A stretch of 21,375 bases of DNA, from contig JAEZPN010000114.1 of assembly GCA_023413645.1 (NCBI GenBank), positions 1 to 21,375 of the forward strand, in the 5' to 3' direction. Below the pieces are notes generated by a model. It saw nothing but the letters and a program-made list of their open reading frames with translations, searched no databases and was not told the DNA's origin. Numbering within the stretch: position 1 is the first letter of the stretch; every line of letters starts with the position of its first letter. Positions 15,461 through 21,375 of this stretch are shown here, in pieces. This DNA comes from Bacteroidota bacterium (GTDB lineage: Bacteria; Bacteroidota; Bacteroidia; Bacteroidales; Rikenellaceae). Made by a program: the position numbers and the translations under genes.

Positions 15461-16849
15461 ATGAAACTTACACGTATCGCCGAGATCCTCATGATGGAGG
15501 GCGACGGCAGAGAGATCACCGTAAAGGGTTGGGTAAGAACCAAGCGTGGCAACAAGAACGTAGCATTCATCGCGCTTAACGATGGTTCTTGCGTTGCTAA
15601 CATTCAGGTTGTTGTAGACCTTACAAAGATCGACGAGGCAGAGCTCAAGGGCGTAACCACAGGTGCTTGCTTGCGCGTTGATGGTACACTCGTAGCATCA
15701 CTCGGTCAGGGCCAGGGCGTAGAGGTCCAGGCGTCAAAGATTGAGATATATGGCACTGCCGACCCTGAGACTTATCCCTTGCAGAAGAAGGGTCACTCAT
15801 TGGAGTTCTTGCGCGACATAGCATACTTGCGCCCACGTACCAACACATTTGGTGCTGTGCTCCGCATCCGTCACGCCATGGCATTTGCCATCCACAAGTA
15901 CTTCAACGATCGTGGTTTCTACTACTTGCACACTCCCCTTATCACAGCTTCAGACTGCGAGGGTGCGGGTGCAATGTTCAACGTATCGACACTCGATATG
16001 CAGAACCCTCCACGCAACGAGGATGGCACTGTAGACTACACTCAGGACTTCTTCGGTAAGCACTGTAGCCTTACTGTGTCTGGTCAGCTCGAGGGTGAGC
16101 TTGGTGCTTTGGCACTCGGACAGATCTACACATTCGGTCCTACCTTCCGTGCCGAGAACTCTAACACTCCTCGCCACTTGGCAGAGTTCTGGATGATTGA
16201 GCCCGAGATGGCGTTCTACGAGTTGCAGGACGACATGGACCTCGCTGAGGACTTCCTCAAGTACCTCATCCGCTACGCTATGGAGAACTGCCGCGAGGAC
16301 CTCGAGTTCATGAACAAGATGTGGGACAAGGGTCTCTTGGAGCGCCTTCAGTTCGTCTTAGACAACGACTTCGTACGCCTCGACTACACTGAGGGTATCG
16401 AGATTTTGAAGGCTTCAGGCAAGAAGTTCGAGTTCCCCTGCGAGTGGGGCTGCGACCTTCAGTCAGAGCACGAGCGTTACCTCGTTGAGGAGCACTTCAA
16501 GCGTCCCGTAATCCTTATCAACTATCCTAAGGAGATTAAGGCATTCTATATGAAGCAGAACGAGGACGGCAAGACCGTTCGCGCTATGGACGTTTTGTTC
16601 CCCCAGATTGGCGAAATTATCGGTGGTTCGGAGCGTGAGGCCGACTTTGGCAAGCTTTGTGCTAGAGTAGATGAGTTGGGCATGAGCCGTAAGGAGCTGT
16701 GGTGGTATCTCGACACACGTCGTTGGGGTTCGGCGCCACACTCAGGTTTCGGTTTGGGCTTCGAGCGTCTGCTTCTCTTCGTGACAGGTATGGGCAACAT
16801 TCGCGATGTTATCCCATTCCCACGTACTCCAAAGAACGCAGAGTTCTAA
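15461..16849 (+). CDS. asnS: Asparaginyl-tRNA synthetase
   Basis: Charges tRNA-Asn with asparagine. The 462-residue length matches bacterial AsnRS. An OB-fold anticodon-binding domain opens the protein (VKGWVRTKRGNKNVAFIALNDGS, about residues 21-43), followed by the class II core with motif 2 FRAENSNTPRHLAEFWMIEPE (from about residue 229) and motif 3 GFGLGFERLLLFVTGMGNIRD near the C-terminus, ending FPRTPKNAEF. NSNTPRHLAEF is diagnostic for the Asn rather than the Asp enzyme. Codon use is more biased (GCT, CGT, CTC/TTG) than in the neighbouring polyene genes, as expected for a highly expressed housekeeping gene. A hairpin terminator separates it from rpoN. Confidence 0.98.
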   Translation: MKLTRIAEILMMEGDGREITVKGWVRTKRGNKNVAFIALNDGSCVANIQVVVDLTKIDEAELKGVTTGACLRVDGTLVASLGQGQGVEVQASKIEIYGTADPETYPLQKKGHSLEFLRDIAYLRPRTNTFGAVLRIRHAMAFAIHKYFNDRGFYYLHTPLITASDCEGAGAMFNVSTLDMQNPPRNEDGTVDYTQDFFGKHCSLTVSGQLEGELGALALGQIYTFGPTFRAENSNTPRHLAEFWMIEPEMAFYELQDDMDLAEDFLKYLIRYAMENCREDLEFMNKMWDKGLLERLQFVLDNDFVRLDYTEGIEILKASGKKFEFPCEWGCDLQSEHERYLVEEHFKRPVILINYPKEIKAFYMKQNEDGKTVRAMDVLFPQIGEIIGGSEREADFGKLCARVDELGMSRKELWWYLDTRRWGSAPHSGFGLGFERLLLFVTGMGNIRDVIPFPRTPKNAEF

Positions 16850-16864
16850 AGCGTTATGCCTGAT

Positions 16865-16900
16865 AAAAACGGCCGGCCCAAGGCCGACCGTTTTTTAATT
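16865..16900 (+). terminator. Intrinsic terminator after asnS
   Basis: Stem of AAAAACGG + CGGCC pairing with GGCCG + CCGTTTTT, with one C/A mismatch (16873/16887) and a CAA loop at 16879-16881, followed by a T-run (16891-16896). It lies 15 nt past the asnS stop and only about 20 nt before the rpoN ATG, so rpoN is either read through or has a promoter not recognised here. Confidence 0.85.
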
Positions 16901-16916
16901 TAGTAACACTACGATT

Positions 16917-18344
16917 ATGGCAAACAGACTTCAACAGACCATCCAGCTGCAGACGAAGATTTCACCGCAGCAGATACAGATGATTAAGCTACTCGAGCTC
17001 CCCGCGATGCAACTCGAGGAGCGCATCAAGCGTGAAATCGAGGAAAACATAGTCCTCGAGGAGGATGTTGAAGCACACAACGACAGCGACGACGCCCCCG
17101 AGAAGATATCCGTCGAGGAGTACCTCGGCAAGGAGGATGAGACACCCGCATACAAGGCGCGCGTGAACAACTTCTCGAAGGATGACAAGCAGCGCCCCGT
17201 ATATATAACCGAGTCGCACTCGCTGGGCGAGACGCTTATGGAGCAGCTGCGCTTCCGCTCACTTAGTGAGGAGGAACTTATCGTAGCGGCATATATCGTC
17301 GGCAGCCTCGACGATGACGGTTACCTGCGTCGCGACCTTATATCGCTCTCTGACGACCTCGCCTTTACACGCAGCATGGATGTAACGGTCGAGGAGATAG
17401 AGCGCATACTACACATCGTTCAGGAACTCGAACCCGCAGGCATCGGTGCCCGCACATTGCAGGAGTGTCTACTGCTGCAGATGCACCGCCAGATGCTCGA
17501 CACCAGCGCTAAGCACCTCGCGTTCAAGATCGTTAGCCACCACTTCGAGGCATTCGCCAAGAAGCACTACGAGAAGCTCATAGCACGCCTCGGCACCTCG
17601 GAGGAGGCCTTCCGCGACGCTATAGAGTATATCCGCACACTCTCGCCTAAGCCTGGCAACCTACATGTTGAAGGCGGCATCGACACCACGCCATATATCA
17701 CCCCCGACTTTGTGCTCGACACCACGGATGGTGAGCTACGCCTCGCGATGAACTCGTCGAATATTCCCGAGGTGCGCATCTCGCGCCGCTACCGCGATAT
17801 GATGCGCGACATGGTGGCACCCGATGGCACTATCAAGGCTGAGGATAAGGAGGCTGTGCAGTTCGTAAAGTCGAAGATAGACTCGGCAAAGTGGTTCATC
17901 TCGGCGATTAAGCAGCGCCACGACACCCTTATGCGCACCATGCAGACCATCCTCGACTTCCAGCGCGAATACTTCCAGGAGGGCGATAAGAGCAAGCTTA
18001 AGCCGATGATTTTGAAGGACATCGCCGACCGCACGGAGCTCGACGTGTCGACCATCTCGCGCGTGGTGAATAGCAAGTATATACAAACCCCCTTCGGCAT
18101 CATACTATTAAAATCTCTATTCTCGGAGGGCATGCAGACAACCTCTGGCGAGGAGGTCTCGAGCCACGAGATTAAGACCATCCTGCAGGAGTGCATCGAC
18201 AATGAGGATAAGCGTCACCCGCTTACGGACGAGAACCTTATGGACATCCTCAACGATAAGGGCTACCGCATTGCCCGCCGCACGGTGGCAAAGTATCGTG
18301 AGATGCTCGACATCCCCGTAGCACGCATGCGCAAGCAGATTTAG
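16917..18344 (+). CDS. rpoN: RNA polymerase sigma-54 factor
   Basis: Directs RNA polymerase to -24/-12 promoters with the help of AAA+ activators. The 475-residue protein has the Gln-rich region I (LQQTIQLQTKISPQQIQMIKLLELP), an acidic linker (about residues 45-75), the core-binding domain (SLDDDGYLRRDL, ELEPAGIGARTLQECLLLQ), and the DNA-binding domain with TISRVVNSKYIQTPFG and the signature RpoN box ARRTVAKYR (453-461). Complete and of family length. The ATG follows the asnS terminator by about 20 nt. No sigma-54-type promoter was recognised by eye in the window, so its target genes lie elsewhere. Confidence 0.98.
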   Translation: MANRLQQTIQLQTKISPQQIQMIKLLELPAMQLEERIKREIEENIVLEEDVEAHNDSDDAPEKISVEEYLGKEDETPAYKARVNNFSKDDKQRPVYITESHSLGETLMEQLRFRSLSEEELIVAAYIVGSLDDDGYLRRDLISLSDDLAFTRSMDVTVEEIERILHIVQELEPAGIGARTLQECLLLQMHRQMLDTSAKHLAFKIVSHHFEAFAKKHYEKLIARLGTSEEAFRDAIEYIRTLSPKPGNLHVEGGIDTTPYITPDFVLDTTDGELRLAMNSSNIPEVRISRRYRDMMRDMVAPDGTIKAEDKEAVQFVKSKIDSAKWFISAIKQRHDTLMRTMQTILDFQREYFQEGDKSKLKPMILKDIADRTELDVSTISRVVNSKYIQTPFGIILLKSLFSEGMQTTSGEEVSSHEIKTILQECIDNEDKRHPLTDENLMDILNDKGYRIARRTVAKYREMLDIPVARMRKQI

Positions 18345-18362
18345 TCCATCATACACAAAAAC

Positions 18363-18397
18363 ATAATAGGGACAGCCATTGTGGTTGTCCCTATTAT
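18363..18397. terminator. Bidirectional terminator between rpoN and the FadL-like gene
   Basis: A 12-bp perfect outer stem (18363-18374 with 18386-18397), a G-T wobble, three more pairs and a TTG loop. On the plus strand TATT follows; on the minus strand the plus-strand AAAAA run at 18357-18361 gives a T-run. It lies between convergent stops (18344 and 18415), so it probably serves both. Confidence 0.85.
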
Positions 18398-18414
18398 TAT
18401 TTATATACATTCCA

Positions 18415-20103
18415 TTAGAAGCGGAAGCCGAGGGTTACGACAGCGATATGGCGAGATACCTTATCATTAAAGACAATACTCTCGATATTGTTGTTGAGGT
18501 TGTCGTAATCTGTGTAGTAGAAGGTCTGGTGCGCTGTATACTTCGTTGTGCCATACTGATAAGCGAGGTCGAGATATACCGTGCGAGAGAACTTAAGACC
18601 TAGACCCGCAGTGATATACTCCTGACGTGTAGGAATGGTGTGGCCAGCAATGATGCCCTCATAGCCCTTACGGAGCGTGTTGCCACTATAGATATAGCCC
18701 GCGCGCACAGCCAAGAAGGGCAACAGATATGCCTCAGCACCTACACGCACGGTATTGCTACCCTGGAATACCATCTTCGTAATATCGGTATAGTCGAGAC
18801 CATAAATAGGTGCATCCTTCAACTTAACTGACTGGTACCAGCTGCGCTCATAGTCTGCCGAGAGGATTACTCTACCGCCAAGCGTGAAGGCAGTACCGAG
18901 CAAGAGGCGCGAGGGCGAGGTGTAGTTCCACGAGTTCTCGCCAGCATCCTCCCAGACGGGTGTGCCTACATTGAAGTATGTATATCCATCTCTATCGAGG
19001 TTATAGCCATCTGGGTTATTGCCTGCGCTATATGTTGCCGACCACATATCAGCACCATACTGCAACGAGGTATTCATAAAGGTTGGGGTGTGGTATGCGA
19101 TACCCACTCTCCACCACTTCACGGGGCGAACGGCTACACCGAGCTTGAAGTTGATACCCGTACCCGAGAGGCGTGTGCGCTGCTCGTAGTTCATATACTC
19201 GAGTTGATAGGGCATATCCTCGCCTGAGGGGTATATCTGATCGGGGTAGAAGTAGTTTTCGCCATAGAATACGCTACGCTTGTAGTTGAGGCTCTGGATG
19301 CCGAGTGTAGCACCCACGTATACGATATCTGCGAAGTTCATACCCATAGTGAAGTCGTACTCGCCCAACGAGCCACGCACCTCAGTTGCAGAGTACTGGT
19401 CGATCTCGGCATACTCAGCGATGCGGTCGATATACCAACCCAACTCATCCTTATTTGTGAGTCCATTCTTATATGCCAATGTAGCACCCCAATAGTATGG
19501 GTCGTTGCCAAAGGGCATTGTGCCATCGGCATTTGTCTGCAGGCCGTCGATATTTGAGAGCGTGCAGAAGAGATTTGCCATAGAGTTTGTCGCGGGGTTG
19601 CCTATTGAGGCGCTCATGGTGTTGTAGTTGAAATCGGCGATGCGGTTGTAGACAACACCCAAGTTGAGGTTTGTAAGCGCACCTGTGCCACGATATACTG
19701 AAAAGACACCACCTATGCTCGACATGCCAAAGCGCTCAGAGTGATCCTTAAACTCCTGCTGACGCTTGGGGACACCCACATAGAAGGGCTCACCACCCTC
19801 AGTCTTAGTCTTCGAGAACTGCATCATGGGCGAGAAGCTAAAGTCGCTCTCGACGTACATACCTATACCCGCAGGGTTAAGCGAAGCAGAGGTTAGGTCG
19901 GCACCGAGGGCGGTAAAGGCATTACCCATACCCATACTTCGTGCCGTGCCGTAGTTATGCGATGTGAACGACAGGTTCTGCAAGTCGCTCCATGTCACGA
20001 TGTCGTTGTTGAGGGTTGTACCTCCGAAGTCCTGTGCCGAGAGACGTGGCGCAGCAAAGAGTGATACCACGGCCACCATTATAACTATGTAAAGACGTCT
20101 CAT
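18415..20103 (-). CDS. FadL/OmpP1-like outer-membrane beta-barrel protein
   Basis: A 562-residue outer-membrane protein of the FadL/OmpP1/TodX-like type, which pass hydrophobic molecules through the outer membrane. It has a signal peptide (about residues 1-24, ending LSA|QD) and the N-terminal hatch-like block GTARSMGMGNAFTALGADLT followed by NPAGIGMY, a strong family mark. Alternating amphipathic strands run through the rest (RVGIAYHTPTFMN, ILSADYERSW, VRAGYIYSGNTLRKGYEG), and the final residue is Phe after VVTLGFR, as needed for barrel assembly. The start is the ATG at 20103; a TTG two codons upstream (20109) is in frame but less likely. Cargo unknown. It lies 78 nt downstream of the Ser-rich gene and could be its operon partner. 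Confidence 0.88.
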   Translation of the reverse strand: MRRLYIVIMVAVVSLFAAPRLSAQDFGGTTLNNDIVTWSDLQNLSFTSHNYGTARSMGMGNAFTALGADLTSASLNPAGIGMYVESDFSFSPMMQFSKTKTEGGEPFYVGVPKRQQEFKDHSERFGMSSIGGVFSVYRGTGALTNLNLGVVYNRIADFNYNTMSASIGNPATNSMANLFCTLSNIDGLQTNADGTMPFGNDPYYWGATLAYKNGLTNKDELGWYIDRIAEYAEIDQYSATEVRGSLGEYDFTMGMNFADIVYVGATLGIQSLNYKRSVFYGENYFYPDQIYPSGEDMPYQLEYMNYEQRTRLSGTGINFKLGVAVRPVKWWRVGIAYHTPTFMNTSLQYGADMWSATYSAGNNPDGYNLDRDGYTYFNVGTPVWEDAGENSWNYTSPSRLLLGTAFTLGGRVILSADYERSWYQSVKLKDAPIYGLDYTDITKMVFQGSNTVRVGAEAYLLPFLAVRAGYIYSGNTLRKGYEGIIAGHTIPTRQEYITAGLGLKFSRTVYLDLAYQYGTTKYTAHQTFYYTDYDNLNNNIESIVFNDKVSRHIAVVTLGFRF

Positions 20104-20140
20104 AATCAAACTATTAAAAGCGTTTTTGGAGTATTACGAC

Positions 20141-20173
20141 AAGGAGTATGCCACACGTGGAGACATACTCCTT
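20141..20173. other. Intergenic hairpin between the Ser-rich and FadL-like genes
   Basis: A perfect 10-bp inverted repeat (20141-20150, AAGGAGTATG, with 20164-20173) encloses a second 4-bp stem CCAC/GTGG (20151-20154 with 20157-20160), leaving a 3-nt bulge. The GGAGTAT core also occurs as a direct repeat at 20128-20134. No T-run follows on the minus strand, so it does not look like an ordinary terminator. It may be an mRNA-stability or processing hairpin in a shared transcript, or a protein-binding site. Confidence 0.5.
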
Positions 20174-20181
20174 GAAGGATG

Positions 20182-21375
20182 CTATCTGCGGCTGCTGCCA
20201 CTTGACGAGCCACTGCGGAATGAACCAGACGAGCCCGAAGAGCTTGAGCGACTGCTCGATGATGATGACGAGCGTGATGACGATATCGAAGAACTTGAGC
20301 TGCGGCTGCTTGACGAGCTTGAACCACTGCGATAATTCGATGATGACGATGACGAACTACTGCGGCTGCTCGACGATGATGAGCCTGAGCGATAGTTAGA
20401 GCTTGTCGAAGTCTTATTAGTTGACGTGCTCGATGAGCTTGATACCCTACCGCCACTCGACTGTGTGCTGCTGCTTGAACCCGTACGTGTCGATGAGCTC
20501 GAACTACCCTGACGGAAGTTGCTATTGCTACCTGACGAGCTGCCATTCACCTTGCTGCTCTGAACATTGCTCGAAGAGCTTGAACTTGAGCTTGAACTGT
20601 TGTTGCGTGTTGAGTTGCTGCTGTCGATAGTGCCTACGCGGTAGTTGCTATTGCTGCTATTCGACACATTGCTACTCGACGAGTTCGATACACCTACACC
20701 ATCTACGCGAGTGTCAGATACAACGAAACTATTCTTGTTGTTATTTGTCTTAGTCGTGGGGTTCACGCTTGTGCCATTGAAGCCCTGCGATGTTGAACCG
20801 CCATTTCCGGGGCGAACATTAACACGGCTATCCGACGAACCATAGTTTCGGTTTGTTGTGGGCAAAGTATAGCGGTCGCCAGTGTTCACGCGGTTGCCGT
20901 TCAAGTTGCCAGGACCCGACGAAGCACCTGAACCTGTAGTACCACCGGGACGATAGTCTGGACCGGGGTTGTGATCTGGCTTGTGACCTGGGTTATGACC
21001 TGGGTTATGACCTGGGCGGTGCGATGGTGGCGGAGGCGTAGGGCGATAACCTGGGCTGTGGTGATGATGGTGGTGGTAGTATGGGTCGTAGTAGCAACCA
21101 TACCAATACCAATCGTAGTAGTAGGGGTTGTAGCAGATGTTCCAGTTCCAGTCGTACCACGAGTAGCGTGGATAACCCCACATAGAGTAGTAGAATGGAT
21201 CTACGCGATAACTCCAACCATAGTTCCATGGTGATGCGTAGATGCCAAATGTTACGTTTGTAGCACCCCACGAGCCGAACATCGAGGTGATATACTTAGG
21301 CTCTACCCATACCTGATTACCCGACACCATAATGTTGTAGTATGATGGGTCGTATGCCGTAACATAGTATATCGA
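20182..21375 (-). CDS. Ser-rich, Tyr/His-rich hypothetical protein, 5' end outside window
   Basis: I do not recognise a named family. The frame is open from the TAG at 20182-20184 to the end of the window; the ATG at 21330 is internal, since the 15 codons before it continue the same aromatic style (SIYYVTAYDPSYYNI). The visible 397 residues fall into three parts: an aromatic-rich region (many Tyr, Trp and Phe, with FGIYASPWNYGWSYRVDPFY and WYDWNWNICYNPYYYDWYW), a linker with six consecutive His, four consecutive Pro and HNPG-like repeats, then about 200 residues dominated by Ser with Arg and Asn (for example NYRSGSSSSSSRSSSSS, occurring twice). It resembles Bacteroidota surface or lipoprotein-type proteins with low-complexity tails. 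Signal peptide or lipobox would be beyond the window. Function unknown. Confidence 0.75.
   Translation of the reverse strand, partial: SIYYVTAYDPSYYNIMVSGNQVWVEPKYITSMFGSWGATNVTFGIYASPWNYGWSYRVDPFYYSMWGYPRYSWYDWNWNICYNPYYYDWYWYGCYYDPYYHHHHHHSPGYRPTPPPPSHRPGHNPGHNPGHKPDHNPGPDYRPGGTTGSGASSGPGNLNGNRVNTGDRYTLPTTNRNYGSSDSRVNVRPGNGGSTSQGFNGTSVNPTTKTNNNKNSFVVSDTRVDGVGVSNSSSSNVSNSSNSNYRVGTIDSSNSTRNNSSSSSSSSSSNVQSSKVNGSSSGSNSNFRQGSSSSSTRTGSSSSTQSSGGRVSSSSSTSTNKTSTSSNYRSGSSSSSSRSSSSSSSSNYRSGSSSSSSRSSSSSISSSRSSSSSSSRSSSSGSSGSFRSGSSSGSSRR
20966..21025 (-). repeat. Five 12-nt tandem repeats encoding HxPG-type units
   Basis: Five tandem 12-nt units on the plus strand, two of them identical (GGGTTATGACCT at 20990-21001 and 21002-21013) and the others diverged. 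Read on the minus strand they encode HRPG-HNPG-HNPG-HKPD-HNPG. They sit between the poly-His/poly-Pro stretch and the Ser-rich tail, and could change copy number by slippage. Confidence 0.75.

Noticed and set aside
16897..16916. A dedicated promoter for rpoN in the gap after the asnS terminator
   Set aside because: Only about 20 nt are available and no TAnnTTTG is present.
20126..20335. Asp/Glu/Leu-rich plus-strand open frame
   Set aside because: The complement of the Ser-codon repeats; no start context and no family pattern.
20106..20546. His/Arg/Ala-rich minus-strand open frame overlapping the Ser-rich gene
   Set aside because: A frame-shifted reading of Ser codon repeats (AGC/TCG read as GCA/CAG and CGT/CAT); composition is an artefact of the repeat.
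20200..20700. Possible CRISPR-like or satellite array in the repetitive region
   Set aside because: The repeats are irregular, in codon register and without unique spacers; they are explained by Ser/Arg-rich coding sequence.

Overview
The window looks like chromosomal DNA of a gut-type Bacteroidota, most likely the Alistipes/Rikenellaceae branch. The support is moderate GC, few clear Shine-Dalgarno sites, two perfect Bacteroidota-type -7 boxes (TAnnTTTG) in the only divergent intergenic region, a FadL/OmpP1-type barrel ending in Phe, and an asnS-rpoN pair. The genus is inference; the phylum is fairly secure.

Region 1 (1-13813, + strand) is one tightly packed operon of twelve genes. Gaps are at most 11 nt, and five neighbouring pairs overlap by 1 to 14 nt. 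Eleven genes form an aryl-polyene/flexirubin-type type II polyketide locus: acyl carrier protein (5' end outside the window), ketosynthase, Cys-less ketosynthase partner (chain length factor), NodB-type deacetylase, LolA-like carrier, hotdog dehydratase, GT2-DUF2062 glycosyltransferase, an RND/MMPL exporter fused to a PlsC-type acyltransferase and a SAM methyltransferase, a CrtI-like FAD oxidoreductase, a membrane-anchored C45 Ntn acyltransferase/hydrolase, and a PaaK-like AMP-forming ligase. The twelfth gene is the housekeeping rRNA methyltransferase rlmH, followed by a strong terminator. Ketoreductase, ammonia-lyase and DarA/DarB (resorcinol) genes are not in the window and would be expected upstream of base 1 if this is a complete locus.

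Inferred joint action: the ligase activates an aryl acid, ACP + KS/CLF + dehydratase build a conjugated chain, PlsC, GT2 and methyltransferase modules place it on a lipid or glycan and modify it, the exporter moves it across the inner membrane, and the LolA-like protein carries it towards the outer membrane. The NodB deacetylase and C45 acyltransferase could together swap an N-acetyl for an N-polyene acyl group; this is a hypothesis.

Region 2 (13814-15460) holds the terminator, a 118-bp element with 18-19-bp imperfect terminal inverted repeats, a short GH2-like secreted protein that has lost its catalytic residues and ends inside that inverted repeat, and a divergent promoter region. Region 3 (15461-18397) holds asnS and rpoN, each followed by a hairpin terminator. 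Region 4 (18415-21375, - strand) holds a FadL-like outer-membrane barrel and, upstream of it, an extremely Ser-rich, Tyr/His-rich secreted-type protein whose 5' end lies outside the window.
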